Positions 1 through 12,509 of a stretch of DNA of 64,000 nucleotides are shown here, in pieces. Every line of letters starts with the position of its first letter. Position 1 is the first letter of the stretch. Under the pieces are notes generated by a model. That model did not search any database and had not been told where the DNA came from. It saw only the letters and a list, made by a program, of their open reading frames with translations. This stretch comes from Caenorhabditis elegans. Its lineage: Eukaryota > Nematoda > Chromadorea > Rhabditida > Rhabditidae. A program made the translations under genes and the position numbers. The stretch is taken from NCBI RefSeq assembly GCF_000002985.6, contig NC_003280.10:1426001-1490000 (forward strand). The letters run 5' to 3'.

Positions 1-3000
1 AGCGGGAGATCTGGAAAACGAAAAATCGATTTTTCAAAATTTTTCTGAAAATTGGCTGAAAAAATTCAATTTTACGAAAAATTGAAATTTCTTCAATTTT
101 TTTTTCCGAAAAAAAAACGGACCTTCGCCGGAACCTCATCCTCCTGTGGTTTGAACATTACACCAATATGGTGACCACCGTACTTGTTGTAGAAGAACAT
201 GGCAACCTGGAAAAAATTAATAATTTTTTCAGAGCTGAAATTTATTCCATTTTGTGGGCGGGGCTGACTAGTCCCGCCCACTTTTCTTACGAAAAAACGT
301 TTTTTTTCTCATTTTTCAGATTTTTTTTTGGAATTTCCGGAAATTTTCTAAATATTTTTTGTAAAAAATTAAAATATCCATTTTGTGGGCGGGGCTTACT
401 AGTCCCGCCCATTTTTTTGTACGAAAAAAAAAACAAATTTTTCTCTTTTTTTTTTCCGAATTTCCGGAAATTTTCTAAATATTTTTTGTAAAAAATTAAA
501 ATATCCATTTTGTGGGCGGGGCTTGTGGGTGTCCCGCCCACTTTTTGTTCACAAGAAACAAATTTTTCTTATTTTTCAGATTTTTTGTTTCGAATTTCCG
601 GAAATTTTCAAATTTTTTTCTCGAAAAATTAAAACATCATTTTGTGGGCGGGGCTTACTAGTCCCGCCCAGTTTTTTTCAGAAAAAAAATTCTAGCTTTC
701 AGAAATTTATTTTTTGAATTTCTGGAAATTTTCTAAATATTTTTTGTAAAAAATTAAAATATCCATTTTGTGGGCGGGGCTTACTAGTCCCGCCCTTTTT
801 TTTTACAAAATTTTTTTTCCAGAATTTTTTTTTCGGAATTTTCTGGACTTTTCTAATAATTTTTTTGAAATATTATTTTGTGGGCGGGGCTTATGTGGTG
901 CCCCGCCCACTTTTTTCAGAAATCTTTTTTTTTCTCATTTTTTAGAATTTTTGGACTTTTCTAGATATTTTTTCGAAAAATTAAAAACATCCATTTTGTG
1001 GGCGGGGCTTGTGTGGTGCCCCGCCCACTGACTTTTTTTTTAATTTCTCGAGTTTTTTTGATTTTTATTACAATTTGTAGCATACTTCAAACAAAAAAAT
1101 TCTCCAAAATTTTCCAGCCATTTTGTGGGCGGAGCTTGTTCTCCACAGTTTTAGGATTAAAAGTACCTGCTGAAAACTATTATTCAGCTGATAAACGAGC
1201 TCATCAACCGGATCCAACTCGACAACTGGAATCTTTTGCCGGAATTTCGATGTTTCGGCCGGCGGTTTTCTTTCCATTAGAGCCTTCTTTCGGACCACAG
1301 CACACGGTTCAAGATTAATAATTGCGTCGTATGGAGAGAGGTTTTCAGTCAGGAGGGATGTCTGAAAATTGGAATTTTCAGCGAAAAATTATGATTTTTT
1401 TCGAAAACACGGAAATTCGAAATTTTTTTTAAATTTCAAAGTTTTTTATATCTGAAAATCAAAAATTCTCGTTTTTCAGATTTCTCGATGAATTATGACG
1501 ATTTTTCCTTTAAAAAAAATCGAATTTTTGGAATTTTTTTTTTCTTCTAAAATTTTCAATTTTCTAAATAAAAGATTTTTTTCGGGCAAAAAATTTTTTA
1601 TTAGGTCTCCAAATAAGTTCAGGGTCAAAAATCATAACTTTTTTCGCCTTTTATCGATTTCTTTGAAATTCTGGGAATTTATGTTATCAACCATGATCTT
1701 TCATTTTAAAATGGTCTAAAAATATTTTGACCACCCCAAGTGTCCTAACTCGGAGCCAATTTTTTCAGGCATTTTTCAGATCTCGGTTCTGTTCAGCTTT
1801 CAATTGATGTTTGTGTGCGGATTTTTCTTTGTTTAGAATACATTTTTAGAAAACGACAAAAGTTTGGAAAAAAATCCGTCCAAAAAATTTTTTTTGGTTG
1901 ATCGTCCAAAAATCTTCGAAAAAATTTTTGTCGAAAATTCTAGATTTTTTCTACAAAAATGATGTAACCAAGTGTAAACTATTTTTTACACATAAAATTC
2001 ATTTTAGTTTGAAATTAGAATCTTTTTTTCGAAGATTTTTTTGGACGATCAACCAAAAAAAATTTTTTGGACGGATTTTTTTCCAAACTTTTGTCGTTTT
2101 CTAATAATGTGTTCTAAACAAAGAAAAATCCGCACACAACCCTCAATTGAAAGCTGAAAAGAAGCGAGATCTGAAAAATGCCTGAAAAAATTGTCTCCGA
2201 GTTAGGGCACTTCGGACGGCCAAAAAATTTTGTGACTATTGTCAAATGAAAGATCATAGTTGATAACATAAATTCCCAAAGTTTCATAAAAATCGATACG
2301 CAGCGAACAAAGTTATGATTTTTGACCCGGAACTTATTTGGAGACCTAATATTTTTCAGACGGACATTTATCCCCTCCAATTTCGTGTACCTCCATCTCA
2401 ATGGATTTCTCCCCAAAAGCCTGTTTCTCCATCATTTTGAGCGCTTCACGAGCCACCGCTACAAGTCGATTCAGGACAATTCCCTGTGGATTTTCACGGG
2501 TAAATTTCGATCCAAGATGATCTTCCTCGTATATTACAACCATCGGCGGAAGGATCGGACGCATTTTGATAAACTTTTCTTCGAGTTTCGAACGTTCATC
2601 TTCTGAGAATCCTTTGGTTCCAAAATCAACGATAAGGGGTCTCGCGGACCATGGATGTGTGGAGATTAACGAGAGGAGACGGCAAAATGAAGACCAAGTT
2701 GATCTGGAAATCGATAATTATTGATTTTTTGGGGGAAAAAACCTATTTTTTCGCGATTTTTTAAATTTTGGATTTAGGAAAAAAATTTTGATTTTTTTCG
2801 TTAAAAATTCCAACAAAAAACATTTTGATTTTTGGAAAATTTTATTTTATTTTCCAACTTTTTGATTTTTTTTTGCTCAAAATTGTGAAAAAACCCGATT
2901 TTTTAAACCACTTTTTTTTAATTTTTAAAATTGTTTTGTAAATAATTTCTAAAATAATTCATAGTTTTTGGAAATTTTTTTTATTGTTTCGCTGTGTGAA

Positions 3001-6000
3001 AAATCGAAAATTTCGGAATTTATTTCAATTTCCGTGAAAATCGTTTTTTTTTTGATAAATTTTTTTTTTGGACAAACATGTTTAAAAAAATATCGATATT
3101 TATCAATTTTCGGGAATTTTTTCAATACAACTTTCAGTTATTTCTCAACTTTTTAGGGCTGCAAATTTCCGAAAATTTTTAATATTTTTTTTTTATTGAA
3201 AAAAATTTAATTAAATTTTTTTTTTTTGGAAGATACCCGCTTTTCGCGTTTTTTTTTTAAATTTTTTGATTAAAATTTCGAAAAAAAACCTAATTTTTTT
3301 GGGATAAAAACCTTTTTTCCCTAATTTTTTTGAAATCATCGTTTGAATTTTTCAATTGAAAAAGTTTATATGAAAAATCGAAACAATTTTTGCAATTTCA
3401 GAAAAATTCAAATTTTTGGAAATTAAATTTAAAATTTTTTTAAAAGTTTTCTTAAAAATTAATTAAAAAATCTTTTCTCAATTTTTAAATATTGAAAATC
3501 AATAAATATTGATTTTTTAATGGGAGAAATCCATTTTTCGTGTTTTTTTTTCAATGTTTGAAATTATTAAAATTAAGGATTTTTTAAATAAAATCTTTTA
3601 AAAAATAGATTTTTTTCGAAATTTTTTTTTGAAAAAAAGAATTTTAAAAATCTGATAAATCCATAAATGTTCGAATTATTTTTTTGGATATTTGATCAAA
3701 TGTTTAAAGCTTTTTTAAAAAAAGCTTCTTTGAAAAAAAAAATCAAAAACATTTTTTTTTGCAATTTCCGATTAAAAATTGTCAATTTTTGATTTTTTAA
3801 AGAAAAATTACAATTTTTTTTCAATTTTTCATGATTTTTCAATGTTCTCAATTTTTGAATTTAAAATTTGTGAAAAACCGAACAAAAGGCTTCCAACTCG
3901 AAAATTCGAAAAATTTCCACCCTAGTGCGCCCTAATGAAAACATTATGTGAAAAAATGGTATTAAAAACCCAATTTTTCACTGAAAATTCGAATTTTGAC
4001 GGGTTGGACGGGTCTGCTAAATATTTTTTGTAGTTTGTAGCCCACGGGCAGACCCACAACATACTGTGGCGGTACTTGTCCCTTCTTCCCGATCGCCGCG
4101 ACGACGAGAAGCTCAATAATATGATCGTTGAGGTGGTGTCCGGAGAGGAATTTCGAACCGAGCCATCTGAAAATTCCGTCTTTTTTTGAGGTTAAAATTG
4201 CTCAAATTTCGTACTTTTTGAATAACTGAACTGTAGATCCGAAAAACTTGTGACTCGTCGAAAACGATTGAAGTGACAGCTGAAGGAGTGGCTCGGAGAT
4301 GAATCTGAAAACATTTTCATGGAAAACTAGAAAAAAAAAACCGAAAAAATTCGCTCGAAAACAAAAAATTGCAAAAATGGGTCTGCTAAATATGGTTTGT
4401 AGTTTGTAGTCTGGCAGACCAATGACATTTTTCTGCAAAATTCGGCAAAAAATCATTAAAAACTATTAATTTAGCCATTAAAATTGCTATTAGTTTTAAA
4501 AATTAAATTAAAATTGCGAAAAAAACACTAAGTTTTCCATAATGGTCTGCTAAATCGAACATTGTAGTTTGTAGTCTAGCAGACCAATTTTCTTCAAAAC
4601 CCCGTGGGTCTGCTAAATCAAAAGTTGTAGTATGTAGTCTAGCAGACCAATTTTCTTCAAAACCCCATGGGTCTGCTAAATCAAAAGTTGTAGTATGTAG
4701 TCTAGCAGGCCAATTTTCTTCAAAACCCCATGGGTCTGCTAAATCAAAAGTTGTAGTATGTAGTCTAGCAGGCCAATTTTCTTCAAAACCCCATGGGTCT
4801 GCTAAATCAAAAGTTGTAGTATGTAGTCTAGCAGACCAATTTTCTTCAAAACCCCATGGGTCTGCTAAATCAAAAGTTGTAGTTTGTAGTCTCGCAGACC
4901 CATTGTCCGTTTTTCTCACTTTTTCTTCCACATCGACAACCTCATTCCCTGAATTGAGCTCTCGATTCTCGATGCTCCAGAATCCTTTAATTTCTGCACG
5001 TCTTCTTCCAAAATCGTCAGAATTCGATCGTTGACGACGACGATTTTAAAGACAATTCCAGATTTCAGAATGAAAAGTTGATCGATTGTTGGGACTGCAG
5101 TGAGCTTGTGCTGCTCGCGGAGCCGCTCGGCGATCTGAAAATTAGCATAAATTTGTGAAAGAATGCGAAATTTCGATTTGGGCCTGCTAATTACAACATC
5201 GTAGTTTGTAGTCTAGCAGACCCAAAACATGATTTTCAGCGAAAATTGTTGTATTTTTATAAAAACTGAAAATTTTCCCGAAAACAACCAATTATTTCAA
5301 CAAAATATGCAAAAAAAAAGCCTAAAAACAGAAAATTTTCACATTGGTCTGCTAAATCCCGTATTGTAGTTTGTAGTCTAGCAGACCTAAAGCGAAAATC
5401 GTTGAAATTTGAGCAATTTTTCAAAATTTCATAACTTGTTTGCCGAAAAGGATACAAAAAGGTTTTTAGGATGTGTGCTTGTGAAAAAATGTAGTTTGTA
5501 GTTAAAATAACTCAAAAAAAGTGCAAAATATTGTGGAAAACTACTAATTAGAGGTGTTTTTTCGGAAAAAAAAATTACAAAAAAACCCTGAAATAATAGA
5601 TTAAAGATTCATCAATTATTTGTTAATTTTGATTTGATAAATATGAAAATCTCGTCAAAAATCGCCTAAAACCACGAAATTTCAAATTTGGGTCTGCTAA
5701 ATCCCGTTTCGTAGTTTGTAGTCTGGCAGACCCAACGTACTTTAACATAGAACGACGAGGTTAATCGCCTGATCGCCTCCACGTCATTTCCCCATTTTCC
5801 CGAATATTCCAGCTTGATGTGAACAGTGACAGTCGGCGTGAAAAGTGGAATTTTTCCAATTTCCGGAAGTACGTAGTGCTGATCTTCAGACGACTTGTTC
5901 GTTGATGACGTGGCAGCGAAGACGGATGGGTAGGCGGGCTGCAAAATGTCGTAGTTTGTAGTCTGGCAGACCAAGATTTTTTTGGAATTTGTTGGGTCTG

Positions 6001-9000
6001 CTAAATATTAATTGTAGTTTGTAGTCTGGCAGACCATTTTTTAAAATTTGTAGTTTGTAGTCTGGCAGACCAAGATTTTTTTGGAATTTGTTGGGTCTGC
6101 TAAATATTAATTGTAGTTTGTAGTCTGGCAGACCATTTTTTAAAATTTGTAGTTTGTAGTCTGGCAGACCAAGATTTTTTTGGAATTTGTTGGGTCTGCT
6201 AAATATTAATTGTAGTTTGTAGTCTGGCAGACCATTTTTTAAAATTTGTAGTTTGTAGTCTGGCAGACCAAGATTTTTTTGGAATTTGTTGGGTCTGCTA
6301 AATATTAATTGTAGTTTGTAGTCTGGCAGACCATTTTTTAAAATTTGTAGTTTGTAGTCTAGAAGGCCATTTTTTAAAAAAATTTTTGGGGCTGCTAAAT
6401 AAATTTCGTAGTTTGTAGTCTGGCAGACCCAAATTTTGACTCAATTGAATTTTTGTTGAAAATCGAATTTTTTTTTCAATTTTTCGGGGGAAACCCTTTT
6501 TTAATCGATCTTTTAAACTTTTTATCTGAATCGCCCGAAAATTTCGTTATGTTTTCTGATTAAAACAAAAAAACAAAAACCTATTTTCTGTTACAACTGC
6601 AGAAATTTCTTGAAAAAATAGTGAAAAATTCCAATTTCCGACAAAAAAAAATAATTTTCCAACCGGTTGTAAACGCGCTCCAACGAAAAAATCACTATTT
6701 TGAAGCTTTTTTTTCAATTTTATAGGAAAAAAAATTCGATTTTTTTTTGAAAGCAAAATTCTCTACAAAAATTAAAAAAAAAACATTTCAAAGCATTATT
6801 TCGGACAATTTTTGTAATTTTTTTTCCAAAAGCGACAATATTGTAGTTTGTAGTCTGGCAGACCAAGATTTTTTTGGAATTTGTTGGGTCTGCTAAATAA
6901 ATTCTGTAGTTTGTAGTCTAGCAGACCCAAATTTCAAAAAAAAAAAGAAGTTAGGTCTGCTAAATCTTAATTGTAGTTTGTAGTCTACCTCGGATCCCCT
7001 CAAATATCCACTAATTCCATGCACATTCGTGATCATAAGCGGCAGGCCTTTAAGCCCTCGGAGCACTGTGCTCAGGTCGGTATAGGCCTTGAAAACCGCC
7101 TCCTGGCTCTTTTTCTCGTGCTGCTGATCGGCTTCTGCTGACGTGGATGATGACGTCAGAGCTCTCCAGGAAAAACACGTGGCGGGAAGGGAGAACATTC
7201 TGGAAAATGGCCCATTTTGGGGTTAAAATGAGCATTTTTTAATGCTCACTTTTGGAGCACAAACTGCAAAACTGCACGTGGCACTTTTTCCGACGGCTTT
7301 TCCGACCAGACTACACACTCGCAGATTCGGGTGTCGGCGAATTTACGGAGCTCGCTCGTTTCTTTCCAAAGTTCACGGAATTCTGAAAAAAAAAAACATA
7401 AAAATTTACAAAAAAAAGTGTAGTTTGTAGTCTGGCAGACCAATTTTTCTGCGAATTTTAGCAAAAAAAAGGGAAAATCATTAAAAACTATTAATTTTGC
7501 CCTTAAAATTGATATTAATTTCAAAAATTGAATTTAAAAAAATGGGATTATCCCGATAATGGTCTGCTAAATCGAATTGTGTAGTTTGTAGCCTAGCAGA
7601 CCAAAACTTTTTCGAAATCTCTAATTTTTTCAAAAAAAAAATAAAAATTTTTTCGGTAAATTCCAGTATTTTCTTCATTTTTCTTATCAAAATCCGGGTT
7701 TTTTGCACACTTTTTCCGATTTTCACGAAAAAAAAAATCAATTTTTAGACTAAAGACTTGTAGTTTGTAGTCTGGCAGATCATTTTTTCTGCGAATTTTA
7801 GCAAAAAGACTGTGAAAAATCGTTGAAAACTACTAACTTTGCCCTTAAAATTGATATCAATTAGAAAAATTAGATAAAAATTGCAAAAAAAACCCTAAAT
7901 TGCATGTTTTAATAGGATTTCCCCGATAATGGTCTGCTAAATCGAATTGTGTAGTTTGTAGTCTAGCAGACCAAATTTTTAATGTTTTTTTTCGGCGAAT
8001 TCCAGTAATTTCTTCATTTTTCTCATCAAAATCCGGATTTTTTGCACAATTTTCCCGATTTTCAAAGAGAAAATTTAATTTTTTTTGCCTAAAAACTTGT
8101 AGTTTGTAGTCTGGCAGACCAATTTTTCTGCGAATTTTAGCAAAAAACAGGGAAAAATCGTTGAGAACTACTAATTTTGCCCTTAAAATTGATAATAATT
8201 TTAAAAATTAAATAAAAAATGCGAAAAAATCCCTAAATTGCATTTTTAATAGCATTTTCTCTCGATAATGGCCTGCTAAATCGAATTGTGTAGTTTGTAG
8301 CCTAGCAGACCCAATTTTTTTTTTGAAAACTCCAAGTTTTTTGGGAATAAAATGATTTTTTCGATAAATTCCAGTAATTTCTTCAATTTTCTTATCAAAA
8401 TCCGGTTTTTTGCCTATTTTTTTCGATTTTTACAAGGAAAAATCGAATTTTTTTAAAGCCTAAAAACTTGTAGTTTGTAGTCTAGCAGACCCGAATTTTA
8501 AAAATTGAAAAAAAACTCAAAATTATCCGAAATTTCTAATTTTTTTTTGAAAGAAAATGTATTTTTTCGGAAAATTTGATTTTTCCTATCAAAATCCGGG
8601 GTTTTGCATACTTTTTCGATTTTCTAGTAGAAAAATTGAAATTTTAAGCCTAAAAACTTGTAGTTTGTAGTCTAGCAGACCTTTCGCATCATTCGTCTGT
8701 GCCGGTGGTCCAACAGTCAACGGATTCTTCCAACCAGAGGTACTTCTGAACCCAATCAGGTACGTCTTTTGCCGATATTTCTCCGGATATTCCGACAGAC
8801 TCCACGTGGACTTCTCGGCGTTGCTGGAAATGTCGTGGATTCCGACGAAATCGTATCGCTCCGACATGGTTTGCTCGATTTTGTGCTCAAAACTGAGCAC
8901 GAACTTGTGGATGACGTCACGATTATCGATTGAATCGATTCCGAATTCGACGAGATGCTCGGCGAGTTGGGAAATGTTGATGTGAAGTCTGCAAATTTTT

Positions 9001-11497
9001 TGGGTCTGCTAAATAAATGTTGTAGTTTGTAGTCTAGCAGACCAACTTTTTTTTTTTTGAAAAATTGAATTTTTTATGAATTTAAAATTGAAATCTGGCG
9101 AATTTTCATTTTTTCTAACCTAAAAATTATGACAAATTTCGATTTTTAACTTTTTTAAAGTCTACCGCTACCTTGCAACATGGTCGTAATGCGCAAAAAC
9201 CGGCAATTTTTCAATAAAAATCGGATCGAACGCGTAGACTTGTCCCAGGAGTGGATAGCAGATCGTGAGCTCCTTTTTCATCTGAAAAATCGATAATTTT
9301 CAATTAAAAATTCATATTTTCCGCCGCGATTTCTCACCCGTTCCATGTAATTTTTCGTCAAATTTGACGCCAAATTCAAATTTTTCCACACGAGATTCAC
9401 ATCGAAAAGCTGAGAATACTCTTCAACATCAACGTCATCTTCCACCGAATCCACGAATTCCACGTCGTCAGCGGACCAGGTGACTGAAAATTAAGAAATA
9501 CGAATTGGGTCTGCTAAATTGGGTTTGTAGTTTGTAGTCTGGCAGACCAATGACATTTTTCAGCAAATTTTAGCGAGAAATCTGTGAAAAATCATTGAAA
9601 ACGATTAATTTTGCACTGAAAATTAATATTAAAACATTTTAAAAAAATTAAAATTGCGAAAAAATCGCCAAAATTGCATGTTTTAATAGGATGTTCCCGA
9701 TAATGGTCTGCTAAATCGAAATTTGTAGTTTGTAGTCTAGCAGACCAATTTCCTTCAAAACCCTATGGGTCTGCTAAATCGAATTTTGTAGTTTGTAGTC
9801 TAGCAGACCATATTTGTTCAATATCCCATTGGTATGCTAAATCGAATTTTGTAGTTTGTAGTCTAGCAGACCAATTTCCTTCAAAACCCCATGGGTCTGC
9901 TAAATCGAATTTTGTAGTTTGTAGTCTAGCAGACCATATTTGTTCAATATCCCATTGGTATGCTAAATCGAATTTTGTAGTTTGTAGTCTAGCAGACCAA
10001 TTTCCTTCAAAACCCCATGGGTCTGCTAAATCGAATTTTGTAGTTTGTAGTCTAGCAGACCATATTTGTTCAATATCCCATTGGTATGCTAAATCGAATT
10101 TTGTAGTTTGTAGTCTAGCAGACCAATTTTCTTCAAAACCCCATGGGTCTGCTAAATCGAAATTTGTAGTTTGTAGTCTAGCAGACCATATTTGTTCAAT
10201 ATCCCATTGGTCTGCTAAATCGAATTTTGTAGTTTGTAGTCTAGCAGACCAAAAAAAAACGTTTTTTTCCCGATTTTTAGCTAATTTCTACGGGAAAATC
10301 GTAAAAATTAACAAAAAATTCGCTTTTTTGCTTGAAATTTTTTTTAAAACCTTTTCTTAAGTGAGACTACAAACTACACATTTTGAATTAGCAGACCCAA
10401 ACCAAAAACTCACTAAAATCCTCGAATATCACACGTAAAACCGTCAAAATCTCTTGATTTTCGGTGATTTTTCCATTTTTAACGAGTCTAACGACACGGG
10501 CGGTCAGAATAATCGGAGTTATCGCGTGCTGGAGATGACGATTCTCGAAAAAGTTGCCGAGAAGGAAAATCGCGAGACGGGCGGTCTTTTGGGCCTGAAA
10601 TTAAGCTTTTAAATGGGGAAAATTGGCTTAAAAGGGTACTTTAAGCTCCTTTTCCATCTCTTGAGCAATTTCCAACTCGAGAATTGACCACAACATTCGT
10701 TGATTGAATTTTGGCGTAGCGATTTCGGTTTCTGGAAAAAAAATTAGGTTTCTAGACTACAAACTACACTTTTTCCTGCAAAAGAAAGACAAAAACCTTT
10801 AAAAAGATCCTCAAAAATGGTGGCGGGCCTCAAATTTCCGATATTTGGAGCAAATCTCTTGGTTTTCGCAAGCTCCGGGCAGTAAAATCCAATTCGAACT
10901 CCATCGACAAGAATATCCGCGAAAATTGGGTCATCTCTGTGGGCTCCACCGGCTGTGAACTCGACTTTTTCGAATTTTCCGCTCAGAAGCCGCGCCACGT
11001 GGCACGCGAAATGTCCCCGCTTCGCCGCGTAGGTCAAATTGAGAAAATCGCGATTTCCGAGAGCTTTTGGCGGAATTTCAATGAAAATTTGTTGCCCTTT
11101 TTCAGTGATAACGATGCTTTTCGGCGGTGTCCACTGAAATTCCGGAATACTCGACGACGTGGCATCCACAGCCTTTTGAAGATGATGCAGAGGATGTTTA
11201 ACGTCGAATTCTGTCCAGAAATCGAGATTTTTGTACTGAAAATTCAAATTTTGGCCTAAAATTTCACTAATTAAAGGGAAAACCTGAATTTTCGGGCCAT
11301 TCTTCGAGGTTTCCAGCACATTTTTTATTTTTTGAGCGATTTGACGCTGCTTTTCGATGAGTTTTTTGTTGGATTTTGGAGCGGTGTCTTCGCACTGAAA
11401 AATATAACAATTTTTTTGCTTGAAAATCGATTTTTTTGGGATTTACCAATAATTTGAAGGCGTTCGACATTGGGAGCACATCTCCGTCTGTCTCCAT
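1..11497 (-). CDS. nol-6: NOL6/Nrap nucleolar protein 6 (3' end off window)
   Basis: This is a homologue of NOL6/Nrap (yeast Utp22), a nucleolar component of the UtpC module of the small-subunit processome that acts in 18S rRNA maturation. I read 18 exons with continuous frame: 11447-11497, 11284-11394, 10797-11235, 10640-10731, 10414-10594, 9338-9483, 9172-9281, 8681-8988, 7250-7382, 6989-7199, 5741-5938, 4920-5134, 4215-4304, 4065-4166, 2391-2703, 1167-1361, 123-206 and 1-10 (partial). They encode about 996 residues; vertebrate NOL6 has about 1,150. Landmarks matching NOL6 in order include FRELWKETSELRKF, LRGLKGLPLMITNVHG, REALKMMEKQ and AMFFYNKYGGHHIGVMFKP. The start is an ATG two bases after TTTGCAG, as expected for a trans-spliced message; an extra upstream exon is not excluded. 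Introns are loaded with repeats, and two 5' splice sites lie inside repeat copies. Confidence 0.92.
245..1140. repeat. Intronic tandem array with GC-rich hairpins
   Basis: About eight units of roughly 115-130 bp fill the nol-6 intron between the exons at 1167-1361 and 123-206. Each AT-rich unit carries a short GC palindrome, GTGGGCGGGGC followed by GTCCCGCCCA or GCCCCGCCCA. Copies lie near 254, 385, 511, 640, 769, 880 and 996, with a half copy near 1123. The rest of the unit (GGAAATTTTC, GTAAAAAATT) is also shared, so this is tandem amplification. The small ORFs here are by-products of the repeat. Confidence 0.85.
1599..2351. mobile_element. Foldback/MITE-like element flanked by TA
   Basis: The ends are inverted: TTAGGTCTCCAAATAAGTTC on the left and its complement on the right, ending near 2349. 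Both ends are flanked by the dinucleotide TA (1599-1600 and 2350-2351), consistent with a Tc1/mariner-type target duplication. Arms of about 250 bp are moderately diverged, while the inner palindrome (about 1850-2105) is much better conserved. No transposase is encoded. It lies wholly inside a nol-6 intron. Confidence 0.75.
2704..4007. other. AT-rich intron, no gene seen
   Basis: Most of the longest nol-6 intron is low-complexity A/T runs. I see no exon, RNA gene or repeat with a defined unit. Confidence 0.7.
4543..4904. repeat. Tandem block of the palindromic repeat, 63-bp period
   Basis: Six copies sit head to tail. The last five start at 4607, 4670, 4733, 4796 and 4859, an exact 63-bp period, separated by a constant spacer containing TTTTCTTCAAAACCCC. 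The block fills the nol-6 intron starting about 15 bp after the 5' splice site at 4919. It makes a 142-codon shadow ORF. Confidence 0.9.
5944..6430. repeat. Tandem block of the palindromic repeat, about 98-bp period
   Basis: Four nearly identical units each contain one full palindrome plus a half copy (core and right terminus), joined by CCAAGATTTTTTTGGAATTT. The block begins a few bases upstream of the 3' splice site of the exon 5741-5938. A diverged fifth copy ends near 6430. Confidence 0.88.
7418..8681. repeat. Higher-order repeat: half palindrome, spacer, full palindrome
   Basis: A larger unit of about 340 bp is repeated roughly three times: a half copy, a conserved spacer of about 130 bp (with CTGCGAATTTTAGCAAAAA and ACTATTAATTTTGCCCTTA), then a full palindrome. 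Related but diverged units lie at 4390-4586 and 9507-9748. The last half copy ends exactly at 8681, the junction with a nol-6 exon, so the repeat provides the 5' splice site there. Confidence 0.82.
9507..10249. repeat. Tandem block of the palindromic repeat, 124-bp dimer period
   Basis: About nine palindromes alternate between two spacer types, CCTTCAAAACCCCATG and ATTTGTTCAATATCCCATTG, giving a 62-bp monomer and 124-bp dimer. Several copies share a GGTATGCTA variant of the left terminus, so the dimer was amplified as a unit. It lies in the nol-6 intron between the exons 9338-9483 and 10414-10594. Confidence 0.88.
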
Positions 11498-12509
11498 CTC
11501 TGCAAATAGAATTTATTAGTATTTTGCTCCCAAAAATCAATTTTTCAAGCTAAAACCAATTTTGAAAACCAATTTATACACTAGAAATGACAAATATTCA
11601 GTTTTTCATTTAAATTTCACAAAATTACATTCAAAAACTAGAAAAAATCATTGAAAACTCGAGATTTAAGGCTAAAATCAACAAAAAATAAAATAGAGTG
11701 TCTCTGTCGATTTACGATAAACAACACGTTACTGCGGGATTTCGGAGTGTCGTTTGCCTGCTTTCGGCGGAGTTTCAAAAGCAGAAATTGAGTGGAAAAC
11801 GGGGAAAACAAGGGAAATGACAGATTAGAACACAAAAAAAGGATTTAAAATGAAAAACTGCAGAGTTTTGGGACATTTTTCAGGGAAAAACACAGATTAA
11901 GACGTGTTTAACGTCTGTTTTCGAAATAAATTTTTGAAAATAAAGTCTAAAATGTTTTTTTAACTTTGAAACGATCATATTTCTAAATTTTTAGAGCTAA
12001 AAAACAATTTTTTATGAAAAAACATGTTAAAAATCAAATTTAAAAGTTCCTACAGTACCCCTTATTGCTCGTCAATTAAAAGGCCAAGTACGCAAAAGTA
12101 CGCAACCTGCCTGCTGCCGCCAAACTTTGAATTTCAAATTATTTCCCTCCAAAAAATCAATTTTCCAGTTTTCTACGAATTTTCATCAAATATTCATGAA
12201 ATTTCCAATGTTATTTTTTGTTTTCTTTTCATCACAAACTCTTTCGAATTCTCTGATGAATTTTAAATTCTGTAGTTTCTTCTTCTCTCCCTCTCGCCGA
12301 TTCAGCTGGAATTTATTTCTAGAAAGAAAAGCGAAAAAAGATGCGAATTCACTGAATTTATAGGCTTGTTTTTGGACCGATACGCACACACACACACACA
12401 AAGCTATCCATCATTTTAATTAATTCTTTTCGTTTCGTTCTCCATTTTCTCTCAGTTTTCTCGTTTCCGTTCATTCAAATTTGTTTCAGCAAGCTCCCGC
12501 GACGCAAAA
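11498..12509. promoter_or_regulatory. Divergent intergenic region, nol-6 and coiled-coil gene
   Basis: No coding exon is evident between the first nol-6 exon and the ATG at 12510. The stretch is AT-rich, has a (CA)n run near 12386-12400 and a pyrimidine-rich tract before TTTCAG at 12485-12489. That TTTCAG precedes the plus-strand start by 20 bp and looks like a trans-splice acceptor. Both promoters presumably lie here; no specific element was identified. Confidence 0.5.

Noticed and set aside
4543..10249. CRISPR-like array
   Set aside because: Regular 62-63 bp spacing looks similar at first, but the spacers are identical, the repeats are palindromic and intronic, and this is a eukaryote.
12024..12401. 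70-80 codon ORFs in the nol-6 upstream region
   Set aside because: Low-complexity, no splice or start context, and they overlap each other on both strands.
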